Source: a virus. Taken from it: a stretch of DNA of 53,637 nucleotides. Under the pieces are notes generated by a model, which did no database searches, was not told the DNA's origin, and saw only the letters and a list, made by a program, of their open reading frames with translations. Shown here piece after piece: positions 24,836 through 34,119 of this stretch. The position numbers and the translations under genes were made by a program. The stretch's first letter is position 1. Each line of letters starts with the position of its first letter. The stretch lies in the IMG/VR virus record IMGVR_UViG_3300009154_000071, positions 1 through 53,637 of that record. One strand, written 5' to 3'.

Positions 24836-26086
24836 TTAAATTTTTGTTTTTGAAATTGCTTGTGAAACTGCGGAAATAAATGGATCAGCACTTACCAATT
24901 TTTTCTCTTCAGTCTCTTCAAATTGCTCTTGAAGATGTGATACTTTCGCTTTCTGGATACCAGATGGAAAATAGTTTTCACGCAAGGTTTCAAGTTTCTC
25001 TACAAACTCTTCTTCTGTGGAAAAGTCTACACTTTCTGCAAGTGTTTTGATTTTTGCAACTTGAGTTGCGGTCAAACCTTCACATACTTCTACTGTCAAT
25101 TGTTCTTTAATAGCTTCAGTCAAAGCTTTTTTATATTCAATGTTTGTTTCAATTTCTTCATTGAGTTTAGTTTCAAGTTCTTCCACTTTAGCGGCTAACT
25201 CTTCAACTAGGTCAACTTTATCTTCTGGAACATTGATATAGTTTTCTGCAAACAGATTACGGAGACCAGCAATAAAATCTTCTGTGATTTCAGAACGCAG
25301 ACCACTTTCAATAGCGATTTGATTCTCTTGCATCCACTGTTCTACTACGTAGTTTAGGTAATCATCAACCTTCTCTGTTAGATCGGATTTGATTTGTTCA
25401 ACGGTTTCTTCAAGCATACCAGCATACTCGGATTCCATTTCTTCTTGAATCTGTGCAACACGGTCAAAGACACGTGCTTCAAAAATTGTTGCGGCTTTAG
25501 ATTTAAAATCTTCCGAAATAGTTTGGTCATCAGCAAACAGTGCTTGAATATCATCGTGCATCTGTGCCCGCATTTCGTCAATCATTGAATACTCTTCCTG
25601 ATCTGTGCTTTCTGAATAATTGCTGTATTTTTTCTCAATTCCTTTGGCCATTTGTTTACCTGCAAGACCAAACCTTTTACCAATAATTTCTCTGCTTGAT
25701 ACTTGTTTGTTTACATCTTTATTACTCTGACCATCATATGCATTGTCTGCACGTTTTTTGTAAACTTTTGCAGCAGTATCTAAAGAAACTTCATCAAGTT
25801 GATCTTCATCATACTCTTCATTTTCACGCATAGTGTTTTTACCAACACGGTTTTGAGTGTCTGACGATGCAGCAGAAGGTTTAGTTGTAGGAGCAGTTGC
25901 AGATTTAGCACCTTTGGTTGCATCAATTTTATTTGAATCGCCTTCAGGTTTAGAATCTTGAGGTGTAGGACCGCCCATGTCTACAATAGTAGCACCTGGA
26001 AGTTTTTGCATTGGCATAGCAGGAGCAGAACTCTTGCTACCTGCAAGAATTTCGGCTGCTGCTTCCATGAGTTTGTTTGTTGCCAT
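24836..26086 (-). CDS. 22: Prohead scaffold core protein gp22
   Basis: The 416-residue protein has an N-terminal low-complexity Ala/Pro/Ser/Lys region (to about 110), then a long coiled-coil scaffold with the gp22-like segment FIAGLRNLFAENYINVPEDKVDLVEELAAKV. The scaffold is assembled inside the prohead and degraded by gp21. It is longer than T4 gp22 (269 aa) because of the N-terminal extension. Late promoter TATAAATA lies 20-odd nt upstream and RBS AAGGAGATAT precedes the ATG. Confidence 0.9.
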   Translation of the reverse strand: MATNKLMEAAAEILAGSKSSAPAMPMQKLPGATIVDMGGPTPQDSKPEGDSNKIDATKGAKSATAPTTKPSAASSDTQNRVGKNTMRENEEYDEDQLDEVSLDTAAKVYKKRADNAYDGQSNKDVNKQVSSREIIGKRFGLAGKQMAKGIEKKYSNYSESTDQEEYSMIDEMRAQMHDDIQALFADDQTISEDFKSKAATIFEARVFDRVAQIQEEMESEYAGMLEETVEQIKSDLTEKVDDYLNYVVEQWMQENQIAIESGLRSEITEDFIAGLRNLFAENYINVPEDKVDLVEELAAKVEELETKLNEEIETNIEYKKALTEAIKEQLTVEVCEGLTATQVAKIKTLAESVDFSTEEEFVEKLETLRENYFPSGIQKAKVSHLQEQFEETEEKKLVSADPFISAVSQAISKTKI

Positions 26087-26108
26087 TGGATATCTCCTTA
26101 TGATTTCT

Positions 26109-26116
26109 TATTTATA
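26109..26116 (-). promoter_or_regulatory. T4-type late promoter for gene 22
   Basis: TATAAATA on the minus strand, ending about 23 nt before ATG 26086, with a normal leader and Shine-Dalgarno. It lies within the gap between genes 21 and 22. Confidence 0.8.
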
Positions 26117-26120
26117 AATT

Positions 26121-26771
26121 TTAAAGTTTAGATAGGTAATTTTCAAATAGTTTCAGAGCAACTTCCTCTATCTGACGGGAAGGTGCTGCACGAATCTGTC
26201 TTTTAGCATTGTCAAAGTCTACTTCAACAAATCGCCCCTCGACAAACAACCATTCTTTGTTTTCCATAATACCTTGAACGAAAGCACCGGGTGCAGATGG
26301 ATCAGCAACAATGTCTGCAGCTGTAGCAAGACGCAGATCATCTTGTACCAGATTATAACCTTCTTTTGTCATAACTACAGAACCCATAGCACGACTGGAT
26401 ACACCAAGATTAACATCACAATCAATAAAATTCTTGACAATCTGGCCATAAGGTGTATCTAATACAAGTGCTTTACCTCTGAAAGTATTTCCATCTTCTA
26501 CTAGACTTACAATCTTATGTGACACACGTTCTAGATTTAACGATGGAGTATCTGGATGCCCTAGTTCACCAAGAGCACGATTAGTATTGATGTATTCTTT
26601 GGTATAACGAGCAACTTCATTTCGTAATGTTTTCATTTCATACATGCGGTTATTTCGATTGACTTCATCGCCAACCAAAAAACGACCTTCGATATACATG
26701 TTTTTTTTACCACTCTCTGTGGTTTCTGTAAGGTACTTTACGTCCTCAATTTGTTCTTTAATTAGTTTCAT
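26121..26771 (-). CDS. 21: Prohead core protease gp21
   Basis: The 216-residue serine protease (T4: 212) has the gp21 catalytic elements: His72 in LGELGHPDTP and Ser125/Ser126 in NLGVSSRAMGS, in the herpesvirus-type assembly protease fold. It cleaves gp22, gp23 and other prohead proteins after Leu/Ile-x-Glu. Its ATG overlaps the preceding gene's stop (ATGA). Confidence 0.94.
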   Translation of the reverse strand: MKLIKEQIEDVKYLTETTESGKKNMYIEGRFLVGDEVNRNNRMYEMKTLRNEVARYTKEYINTNRALGELGHPDTPSLNLERVSHKIVSLVEDGNTFRGKALVLDTPYGQIVKNFIDCDVNLGVSSRAMGSVVMTKEGYNLVQDDLRLATAADIVADPSAPGAFVQGIMENKEWLFVEGRFVEVDFDNAKRQIRAAPSRQIEEVALKLFENYLSKL

Positions 26772-27133
26772 GGAATTGAATACCCTGTATATGGATCAAC
26801 GTTATAAGAAGCAACTTTTGAAGTTTCCATAATAACAGTGCCTCCACTATTAATTGTAATAGTTACACTTGATGTATTATTGTTTGCTAATGAATATCCC
26901 AAATCATCAAAACGGAATTCACTTGAGTTATGTAAACTCAGAAGTGGAATACTGTTTCTGGTAATAAGAATGTTACCGTTTGTTGACCAAAATATACGTT
27001 TGATATCAAACGAAGTTACGTTTTCAGTAGTTGTGTTTGCTCTTAAATCAGTAAGATTAATATAATAAGTGCCAGGATCATTAATCCTAATCACTGATGA
27101 TCCTCTTAACGTATTGTTATATTCAATTCCCAT
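26768..27133 (-). CDS. Head-region hypothetical protein, beta-rich
   Basis: The 121-residue protein (MGIEYNNTLRGSSVIRIND...) is beta-rich and Asn/Thr/Ser-rich, without Cys or transmembrane segments. It lies between the prohead core genes and gene 21 in the late operon, with an ATGA overlap to 21, so it is probably a head-associated virion protein. No family recognised. Confidence 0.7.
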   Translation of the reverse strand: MGIEYNNTLRGSSVIRINDPGTYYINLTDLRANTTTENVTSFDIKRIFWSTNGNILITRNSIPLLSLHNSSEFRFDDLGYSLANNNTSSVTITINSGGTVIMETSKVASYNVDPYTGYSIP

Positions 27134-27134
27134 T

Positions 27135-27587
27135 TTACTTTAGTCCTATAGATGATCTTCGGCGCATTGACATCTTTCTTTTCATCAATGTGCGTCTAAG
27201 TTTTGCTCTTCTTGTTGTTTTCCACGAACGTTTTAACTTTCGTGCTTTTGCTATTCTTACTGTTGCAGGTATTTTACGTACTGTATTACCTGACAATTTA
27301 TAACCTTTAATACCCGACTTACGAACATTTCTTTGTACTATAATTCTACCTTTGGTGTTACGGCGAATGCGCCTACGAATTTTAGTAACTCTACCCATCT
27401 TCATAATATTTGGATTACGTTTTACTGCCTCATCCAAACCTTCCCACTCAACTTCCTCAAAAATTGTTTCAACAACAAATGGTTTTGCTTCTTCTAACTT
27501 TTGAGCAACAAGTTCATCTAAACGTGCAAAGATGGCCTGACGAGCTTCATCTAGTTTAGACTTGATAATGTGATCTACAAAACTCAT
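27135..27587 (-). CDS. Prohead-region protein with Arg/Lys-rich tail (possible gp68 counterpart)
   Basis: From ATG 27587 (MSFVDHIIKSKLDEARQAIF) the protein has 150 residues: an acidic helical N-terminal half ending near WEGLDEAVKRN, then a strongly basic C-terminal half (GRVTKIRRRIRRNTKGR, and RRTLMKRKMSMRRRSS). Position between 67 and 21 matches T4 gene 68, a prohead core protein, but I see no clear sequence match. The basic tail could bind DNA or contact the acidic scaffold. An alternative TTG start four codons earlier lacks a site. It overlaps the upstream gene by about 30 nt. Confidence 0.7.
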   Translation of the reverse strand: MSFVDHIIKSKLDEARQAIFARLDELVAQKLEEAKPFVVETIFEEVEWEGLDEAVKRNPNIMKMGRVTKIRRRIRRNTKGRIIVQRNVRKSGIKGYKLSGNTVRKIPATVRIAKARKLKRSWKTTRRAKLRRTLMKRKMSMRRRSSIGLK

Positions 27588-28233
27588 ATGTCTTGTCAAA
27601 ACTTTCTTCGGAACTTGTTAGTAAGTCTATAAACTTTTCTTTGTTCTCTTCTTCTAAACCATCGTAAGCATAAACTATACGATTAACCATCAAAGTATCA
27701 AGTTCTATTTGACTACCATCTTGCAATTCTAATGTAGTCTCTTCAGTTAATTTAACAGTTGCTCTTAGTTCATCAATAAAATTTTCTGCCTGTATACCAG
27801 AAATATCTGCCATTGGTGATCCAAACGGCACACTAAAATACCTATTCATCTTATCACTGTAGTACAATGCAATACGTGTACCATCTGGATATAATCTTAC
27901 CGCTTTACGTTTGATTACCAGAATAATTGGCGGTACTGGTACCAGTGGTGAACTTGTTGACTCATCCAACTCTTCACGTACCGCTTGCTTTACACGACCA
28001 TAAATTTGTTTATTATTAGAAATTAAATCTACCATACGGTTAAACAAGTTCTGCATTATGGCACGATCAGCAGGACTAAAATTAGGTTTATCTTCACCCA
28101 TCTTATCCAGTATCTTGTGGATACGTTGCACTTGTGCTTTGTTTGCTAAACCTGCACGAACAAGAGCATCAAACTTTGAATAGTCTTTCTTCTCTTCTTC
28201 CGTAATAAGTTTAAAATCTAGTAACGATTTCAT
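27556..28233 (-). CDS. Head-region protein of unknown function
   Basis: The 225-residue protein begins MKSLLDFKLITEEEKKDYSKFDALVRAG; the Leu-Ile-Thr-Glu near the start could be a prohead protease site (Ile-x-Glu). A helical N-terminal half is followed by a Pro-rich linker (SSPLVPVPPIIL) and an alpha/beta C-terminal half. It is between genes 67 and 21 and overlaps gene 67 by 4 nt, so it is co-translated with head genes. No family recognised; similar-sized genes are usual here in marine T4-like phages. Confidence 0.7.
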   Translation of the reverse strand: MKSLLDFKLITEEEKKDYSKFDALVRAGLANKAQVQRIHKILDKMGEDKPNFSPADRAIMQNLFNRMVDLISNNKQIYGRVKQAVREELDESTSSPLVPVPPIILVIKRKAVRLYPDGTRIALYYSDKMNRYFSVPFGSPMADISGIQAENFIDELRATVKLTEETTLELQDGSQIELDTLMVNRIVYAYDGLEEENKEKFIDLLTSSEESFDKTYEFCRSHYQV

Positions 28234-28439
28234 TCTTGTTCTATTTCTTCGTTTTCTTCTTCGGATTCGGCATCATCTTCAGGCGTTTCCTCTTGCCCAG
28301 CATAAAGAGCAGAAGCGATTTCTTGTTTGCGATTTTGGAGCGCATCGAACGCTTTCGTGGATAATACATTTTCTAAACCTTCTTTAGCGTCAAGATTTTC
28401 GCCTGCTGCAATATTATTAATTATGTCTTGAATATCCAT
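28230..28439 (-). CDS. 67: Prohead core protein gp67-like
   Basis: The 69-residue protein has the gp67 plan: a helical N-terminal half (ENVLSTKAFDALQNRKQEIASALYAG) and a highly acidic C-terminus (ETPEDDAESEEENEEIEQE). It directly follows gene 20, as in T4, where gp67 (80 aa) is a prohead core component cleaved by gp21. ATG 28439 follows TAGGAG by about 7 nt; an in-frame GTG lies immediately upstream. Confidence 0.85.
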   Translation of the reverse strand: MDIQDIINNIAAGENLDAKEGLENVLSTKAFDALQNRKQEIASALYAGQEETPEDDAESEEENEEIEQE

Positions 28440-28447
28440 CACAACTC

Positions 28448-30118
28448 CTATTTACGTTTACTATTTATGTTTGTTACAGACTTGTTTACCTCATCATCTA
28501 GACCAGGTGTTAAAGACTCTTCTTGATCTGTATTTTCTGCGGTATTATCTTCTGGTGGATACTCATTAGCATCGGCACCATCTTGAGGCGCATTCATTAT
28601 AGAACCTTGCATATCATCTGGTAATGAATCTTTTTCTTCTGCAATTTGTTCATCCATCTTCTCAATCTCTTCATCTGTCATCATCAAAATTTTGTTCTTA
28701 ATGTAATGATTAGAAAAGTATCTACCAATATATGGATCAACCATTTGCAACATCTGTAAACGATTCTGTAACAATTCTGAGGCTCGCATCTCAGTAAAGT
28801 TATTATCTTTTTGGAAGTCATAGTAGATATCTTCTTTGAATTCTTCATACTCTTCCAATGTACAGATACCTTTAAGTACCAACTGAATACGCAAAGCATG
28901 ATCAAATAACTGTGTAAACTTATTACGAAGTCTAGAAACAAACTTAGCAAACTTTAATTCATCACGGGTAACTTCTTGTGAGCGACCCATGCCTGCAAAA
29001 CCACCTCCAGTATCTTCAAGGCGTGAATAAGGTACATTCAAACACTGTAGTAATTTCTTCTGAAAGTATTTAACATCTTCCAATTCACCTAAGTTTTGAC
29101 CCGCTGGTAATGTAGTAATCTCTGTACCTTTACCACCTTCACGGCGTGGTAACCAGAAATCTTCAAGCATCGACATGTGCTTACGTTCATCACGAAGTTC
29201 ACCAGTGTTAGCATCATACACCATCTTGTTACGATACTTGACCATAACATCACGAAGATACTGTTCTGCTTTACCACGTGGCAAGTTACCAACGTCAATG
29301 TAGAATATACGGCGTTCGGGAGCACGACTAATACGGTAGATAACAATCGCATCTTCAATCATTCTAAGTTGATTGAGTGGCTTGATTGCTTTATGTAGAT
29401 ATGAAATAACAAATGTATTCTTTGCATCCATCAAACCAGAGTTTACATTAATAATTGAATCTGGTGCAATACGAACGCCTTGACCTACATTTGATGTAAA
29501 TGTTTGAGTAGTCTGACCTTTATCATTAAAGACATAATACTCTGCGGTAGATGCAATAATCTGTGCGCCTGTTTTAGGATCACGATCTTTTTTGATCTCA
29601 CGAACTTTACGAATCTTACGTGGATCAATATATCTTAGTTCTTGTATACCTTCTTTTGGATTTTTATCGTTGACAACAACATGATAGAACAATCTTCCAT
29701 CAATGTACCAACGTTTGAATAAGTCATCCGCAAGATTAGAAAAGTTCAACATCTTTAAGACGTTTTGAAACTCTTCGTTGATTTTCTTTTTGATTGATTC
29801 AGGTTGATTGAGATTATCCATTACGATATCACAAACTTTACCTGCTTCATCATGAGAGATTGCTTCGTTGACAATCTCATCAATTGCCATATCTAATTCT
29901 GGATGATTAGACATCTCACGATAACGTGTAATGAGTTCAATCTCATTACGCACCGAACCTTCTAAATCGACATACGTACCATAATAGGCATTCTGTGTAA
30001 CGGTAACTGCACCGTCATCAATAGCCGCAGTAGGCAACGCAAAGGATGACTGCTCAGGTTTTTCTACCTGAACAACATCCTTTGAGCCTAATGTAAAGCC
30101 GAATAATTTTATTGCCAT
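28448..30118 (-). CDS. 20: Portal protein gp20
   Basis: The 556-residue protein (T4: 524) matches gp20, with conserved regions such as LITRYREMSNHPELDMAIDEIVNEAI, FYIDVGNLPRGKAEQYLRDVM and WLPRREGGKGTEITTLPAGQNLGELEDVKYFQ. It forms the dodecameric vertex through which DNA is packaged and to which the neck attaches. The C-terminal 60 residues are acidic and polar. RBS TAGGATGAAAG precedes the ATG. Confidence 0.96.
   Translation of the reverse strand: MAIKLFGFTLGSKDVVQVEKPEQSSFALPTAAIDDGAVTVTQNAYYGTYVDLEGSVRNEIELITRYREMSNHPELDMAIDEIVNEAISHDEAGKVCDIVMDNLNQPESIKKKINEEFQNVLKMLNFSNLADDLFKRWYIDGRLFYHVVVNDKNPKEGIQELRYIDPRKIRKVREIKKDRDPKTGAQIIASTAEYYVFNDKGQTTQTFTSNVGQGVRIAPDSIINVNSGLMDAKNTFVISYLHKAIKPLNQLRMIEDAIVIYRISRAPERRIFYIDVGNLPRGKAEQYLRDVMVKYRNKMVYDANTGELRDERKHMSMLEDFWLPRREGGKGTEITTLPAGQNLGELEDVKYFQKKLLQCLNVPYSRLEDTGGGFAGMGRSQEVTRDELKFAKFVSRLRNKFTQLFDHALRIQLVLKGICTLEEYEEFKEDIYYDFQKDNNFTEMRASELLQNRLQMLQMVDPYIGRYFSNHYIKNKILMMTDEEIEKMDEQIAEEKDSLPDDMQGSIMNAPQDGADANEYPPEDNTAENTDQEESLTPGLDDEVNKSVTNINSKRK
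28462..28468 (-). promoter_or_regulatory. Candidate late promoter (CATAAATA) before gene 67
   Basis: ATAAATA on the minus strand, inside the last codons of gene 20 and about 22 nt before ATG 28439, with a Shine-Dalgarno in between. Confidence 0.5.
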
Positions 30119-30137
30119 TAATCTTTCATCCTATAGA

Positions 30138-30161
30138 TAAAAGTAGGGAAAATCCCCTACT
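30138..30161 (-). terminator. Terminator after gene 19
   Basis: 7-bp stem (30142-30148 and 30155-30161) with a 6-nt loop followed by TTT on the minus strand, just after the gene 19 stop. The short T-run suggests a moderate terminator between the tail tube and portal genes. Confidence 0.65.
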
Positions 30162-30162
30162 C

Positions 30163-30708
30163 TTAGATCACGCCGCTTGCTACTGAGTCCCACCACTGGT
30201 AGGTCAAAGTAACAGAGAACTCTTCAATCGCATCATTTGAACCCCAATCAACGTCAATTGGAGTTACATCTGTTGGAAACAATCCTATAAATTTATACTT
30301 TTTAAGAGTGTTGCCTGCTTTGCCAAACTGAGTAACTTCACCATCAACAGTGTAACCAAGTGGTGTACCAGCAACTGGATTACGAACGTTTAGATTATGA
30401 CTATTAATGCCAGCCATCCAACGTTCAAATGCATTGCGTACCACAAAGTCCTCATCATTGATAACTGTAATTGTCCAGTCAGCAAATGTACGATTTCCCA
30501 CAAACTTTAACTCACGACCAAAGTATTGTACAGGCGCAACACCCAGAGTTGAACCTGGAAGTTGTGCTGTCTTACACATGAACGTTGTTTTTGTTTGTGC
30601 GTTTCCTGGCAATGAGAACGCAGGAAACGGCAAACTTACCTCAAATAGATTTGGGCGGGCACCGTCACCTGTTAATTGTGAACGGAACTGATTTACATTA
30701 AATGCCAT
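30163..30708 (-). CDS. 19: Tail tube protein gp19
   Basis: The 181-residue protein (T4: 163) matches gp19: MAFNVNQFRSQLTGDGARPNLFEVSLPFPAF at the N-terminus, then NRTFADWTITVINDEDF and FERWMAGINSHN. It forms the inner tube of the contractile tail. It follows the sheath gene 18 in T4 order. RBS AGGAG lies 8 nt before ATG 30708. Confidence 0.94.
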   Translation of the reverse strand: MAFNVNQFRSQLTGDGARPNLFEVSLPFPAFSLPGNAQTKTTFMCKTAQLPGSTLGVAPVQYFGRELKFVGNRTFADWTITVINDEDFVVRNAFERWMAGINSHNLNVRNPVAGTPLGYTVDGEVTQFGKAGNTLKKYKFIGLFPTDVTPIDVDWGSNDAIEEFSVTLTYQWWDSVASGVI

Positions 30709-30729
30709 TTATTTTCTCCTGTTTCTCTC

Positions 30730-30736
30730 TATTTAG
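30730..30736 (-). promoter_or_regulatory. Candidate late promoter (CTAAATA) before gene 19
   Basis: CTAAATA on the minus strand, overlapping the gene 18 stop codon, about 21 nt before ATG 30708 and followed by an AGGAG site. One of several CTAAATA or ATAAATA boxes at this spacing upstream of structural genes. Confidence 0.5.
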
Positions 30737-32430
30737 AACGATCCTACAACTTCATTGAACTGTACGCCTGTACGAACGGCAACAAAGTTCAACTGAATGA
30801 AGTTGATTGATCGGGCTGGTTTGATATAAATGTCACCAATAAACTGATTTGAATCAATAACTTGTCCAGTATTATTTGTATCATCACAAACAACACGGAA
30901 GTCAGTGATACCACGGCGACCTTGTACATCACGCAAGAATGGTTCTACGATTGCTACAAACTGAGCACGTGTAAACTGGTCATTGAATTCAAATAATGAG
31001 AAACGTGCTGCACGACTAATTGCTTTCTCAAGTACAATAAACAAACGGCGAACATTGATACGATCAAATGCACTTGGTTTGGCCAACATTGTTTTATCAC
31101 CAAACAAAACTGTACCTTCACCTGGGAATGAAACAACTGGGTTAATACCTGTAACGTATAATGTATCACGCTCAGTCTTAGTTGGATTCCATGCAAGTTT
31201 AACTACGTTTTTAATTACACCACGGTTCATACCACCTGGTGAGAACCAAGGATCACGTTCGGTATCTGTACGAACACAGAGACCAGCAATGTCACCATTC
31301 AGTGGTACCCAGCGATAGAGGTCTGCATATTTGTCATACTGGTATTTGTAACCAGAATCAATTACAGCATAAGAAGATGATGTCAAAGCATTACGGAAAG
31401 CAACTACCGATGTTGCTTCGTTACCTGGATTGTTGACAACATTTGCCTTAGTTGGCGAAATAAATGCTACGCAATCTTTACGACTTTCTGCAATGTTGCT
31501 GATAACATATGTTGCAACTGTTGAGTTACCTGTACCAGTTACTAACAACGACACATCAACTGCTTCAGCATTTTTAAATGAATCCCAACCAGAAGTAATC
31601 TGGGATGAACTAATGTTACCATCAGTACCGCCAGAGAATGAGAATGTGATATTTGCTGTTGTTGTTTTAAATGCAGATCCATTTGCTGTTGAACCCCATG
31701 CAGTGCCTGAACCTAAGTTTGCAGTAGCAGGATGTGCCAACCAGTGAATATATTGTGATTGTTGAGCAATAACATTTTTATAGTAACTTGAATTGCCAGA
31801 ATCATCTTTTGCATCGGATGCTTTTGAAACAAATGCATATTTTTCTAAAACTGTGCCTGCGGTGCCTGAAAATAAACCTTCTTCATCCACAACTACAATA
31901 TGCATTTCATCATTAGCATTTGAATTGCCTTTGCTGGCAACATAAGTAGATGTATTTGGAGTTGCGGTAAATTGAGAAGCGTATGCCCATCCAGCATATG
32001 AACCGCCATCTGCTACAGAAATTTTAAGTGTATTGCCAATTGCACCAGGATAACGTGCTGCCCATCCGTTATTTGTGCCGTCCGCATTACCTTGTTGATT
32101 TGCTGTCCACTCATCTTTATTTTTGATTTGAACAGGATTACCGCTTGCTGTACTATTTCCAGATGTTGCGGTATTGATTGCACGAACTACTTTTAAATTG
32201 TTTCCGTATGCCAGAAAGTTTGCTGCTGAGAACCAATATTCATAATTATCGTTATTCGGTTTACCAAAGGTACTGACTAAACGAGTTTCGTCAGAAATGG
32301 TAGTAACTTCACTGCATGGTCCCCAAGCAAAAGGTCCTACAAATGCTCCTGTAGAAGTTGCAACTGAAGGAATAACTGTAGTCAGATCAATTTCTGATAC
32401 ATTTACTCCAGGTGATAATTGAAATGCCAT
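30733..32430 (-). CDS. 18: Tail sheath protein gp18
   Basis: The 565-residue protein begins MAFQLSPGVNVSEIDLTTVIPSVATSTGAFVGPFAWGP, typical of gp18, and its C-terminal domain carries FSLFEFNDQFTRAQFVAIVEPFLRDVQGRRGITDF, the most conserved region of contractile sheaths. The middle (about 130-330) is Gly/Ser/Thr-rich and variable, as for exposed sheath domains. It is slightly shorter than T4 (659). RBS AAAGGAG precedes the ATG. Confidence 0.96.
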   Translation of the reverse strand: MAFQLSPGVNVSEIDLTTVIPSVATSTGAFVGPFAWGPCSEVTTISDETRLVSTFGKPNNDNYEYWFSAANFLAYGNNLKVVRAINTATSGNSTASGNPVQIKNKDEWTANQQGNADGTNNGWAARYPGAIGNTLKISVADGGSYAGWAYASQFTATPNTSTYVASKGNSNANDEMHIVVVDEEGLFSGTAGTVLEKYAFVSKASDAKDDSGNSSYYKNVIAQQSQYIHWLAHPATANLGSGTAWGSTANGSAFKTTTANITFSFSGGTDGNISSSQITSGWDSFKNAEAVDVSLLVTGTGNSTVATYVISNIAESRKDCVAFISPTKANVVNNPGNEATSVVAFRNALTSSSYAVIDSGYKYQYDKYADLYRWVPLNGDIAGLCVRTDTERDPWFSPGGMNRGVIKNVVKLAWNPTKTERDTLYVTGINPVVSFPGEGTVLFGDKTMLAKPSAFDRINVRRLFIVLEKAISRAARFSLFEFNDQFTRAQFVAIVEPFLRDVQGRRGITDFRVVCDDTNNTGQVIDSNQFIGDIYIKPARSINFIQLNFVAVRTGVQFNEVVGSF

Positions 32431-32474
32431 TGGATTTCTCCTTTAATTGTTTGGGTCAATTGTCTTTGATAGTC

Positions 32475-32481
32475 TATTTAG
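32475..32481 (-). promoter_or_regulatory. Candidate late promoter (CTAAATA) before gene 18
   Basis: ACTAAATA on the minus strand, about 45 nt upstream of ATG 32430 in the gap after gene 17. Confidence 0.5.
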
Positions 32482-32485
32482 TTTT

Positions 32486-34117
32486 TTAGAAACTTGAGAT
32501 TGGATACCCACGTTTTTCCGCAAAGTGCCAACGGTCATCACCATCATCTACAACTTCTTCTTGGAGACCATTTTCTATGAATCCAAAAGGTGTCATGGTC
32601 TCATCAATTAACATATTTTGTTCATCTAACATCATCTTACGAATATCAATATTGGTAGAGTCTTTGAAGAATGACTGTGCAGTCAACCAAGAAAACAAAA
32701 CCAATCCCATAACAATGTCATCATTGCTGCCTTCTTCTGCCGCATATGAATCTCTGACTCGAACAAATGTATTCATCTCATTAATGGTATCAAAGTCATT
32801 GATAATCAACTTGTCATTCTCCACCAAAGTCTTTAAGTTGGCACAACCAATCTTCTTGACTGATTTGGTTGTTTTAATACCAAACGATGTTGACCTTTTA
32901 AATCCTGAAGAGATAGACTGACCTTTAATGTGATGTTGTTCAGTCTTGTAAATATTTTCATACTCTAAGTCATAATGAAGAATATCTACCACTTGTTGAC
33001 CAACATTATTAGTTTCTACTAATACGAATGCTTCATTGTATCGTTTTGCAACTGAGTAAATGACTGTTGGAAAAAACAATAGTGGTAATTTATTATTACG
33101 GTATCTTGCTACCTGTTTGTATGGTGCTTGTGTAGCATCAAGTACATTAATGGTGGAATAGTCTAAATTTACACCCTCTGAACAGTCTACCGTAGCAATG
33201 TATAGATGACCAGGTATAGGTTCTTCATAAATGTAAAAATTTTCTTCTATTTTAATTGGTTCATGAAATGCTAATGATCTAAGTTTTGCACCAGAAATAA
33301 GAGTTGCCGATGAACCAATAAACTCTGTCTCAAACTCTTGTCGAAATTGTTCTTCGGAAGTGTTTCGTATTGTTTCTTCTTTCCACTGAGCATCACGACC
33401 AGGTACTTGCGACCAGTGAACTTCAACTGTTTTATATGTGGAACGTTTTTCAATTGCATCTGTCCACATCTTATAAAACAAATTCAATCCATTAGGAGTT
33501 GAAACGATAATTACTTTGGAGGTTTGACCAGAAGAGATAACAGGATATGTTGATGTGAAGAATTCAACTGCCATGTTGTGTGGAACGAACGCAAACTCAT
33601 CAAGAAAAATTAAATTATAAGTACCACCTCGAACACCACCTGCTGATGTTGCATAAGCAAATATTTTGGAACCATTTTCTAATTCTAAAGAACCTTTGTT
33701 CCATGTCATAATACCTTGTTGCAACCAAGCAGGGAGATATTCATATGCCTTTTGAATACGACCTAGAATATCACGGGCTAACTGACCTTTGTTGGCAAGA
33801 ATACCAATAGTGTATTCTTCGTTGAAGATTGCTGCCCATAACATGTAACCAACTGTCGTAGTTGTCTTACCAACCTGTCGTGGCATCTTTGCAATAGTAA
33901 AACGATTTTCGTGAAAGGTACGTACCATGTCCTCTTGAAAATCCCACATGTCAAATGGAATAAGACCACGGTCAACATTGACAATCTTGACGTATTTTTT
34001 GATAAAGTATACAGGATCATCTGCACACTTTGCGATTTCTAATACTTGTTCTTCAGTATAGGATAGTTCAGTGCCTGTTTTTTTAAGTCTAGCATTACCA
34101 AGGTATCCGTCATCCAT
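32486..34117 (-). CDS. 17: Terminase large subunit gp17
   Basis: The 543-residue packaging motor (T4: 610) has an N-terminal ATPase with Walker A PRQVGKTT at 79-86 and Walker B LIFLDEFAF, coupling motif near VSTPNG, and a C-terminal RNase H-like nuclease with catalytic Asp in ATVDCSEG and later acidic residues (FVLVETNN, NDDIVMGL). It cuts concatemeric DNA and pumps it into the prohead. No intron or intein interrupts it. Confidence 0.96.
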   Translation of the reverse strand: MDDGYLGNARLKKTGTELSYTEEQVLEIAKCADDPVYFIKKYVKIVNVDRGLIPFDMWDFQEDMVRTFHENRFTIAKMPRQVGKTTTTVGYMLWAAIFNEEYTIGILANKGQLARDILGRIQKAYEYLPAWLQQGIMTWNKGSLELENGSKIFAYATSAGGVRGGTYNLIFLDEFAFVPHNMAVEFFTSTYPVISSGQTSKVIIVSTPNGLNLFYKMWTDAIEKRSTYKTVEVHWSQVPGRDAQWKEETIRNTSEEQFRQEFETEFIGSSATLISGAKLRSLAFHEPIKIEENFYIYEEPIPGHLYIATVDCSEGVNLDYSTINVLDATQAPYKQVARYRNNKLPLLFFPTVIYSVAKRYNEAFVLVETNNVGQQVVDILHYDLEYENIYKTEQHHIKGQSISSGFKRSTSFGIKTTKSVKKIGCANLKTLVENDKLIINDFDTINEMNTFVRVRDSYAAEEGSNDDIVMGLVLFSWLTAQSFFKDSTNIDIRKMMLDEQNMLIDETMTPFGFIENGLQEEVVDDGDDRWHFAEKRGYPISSF

Positions 34118-34119
34118 TT

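Noticed and set aside
34081-34118. TTAAATA box before gene 17 as late promoter
   Set aside because: It lies at the Dps stop, only about 9 nt before ATG 34117, and matches poorly; read-through from upstream is more likely.
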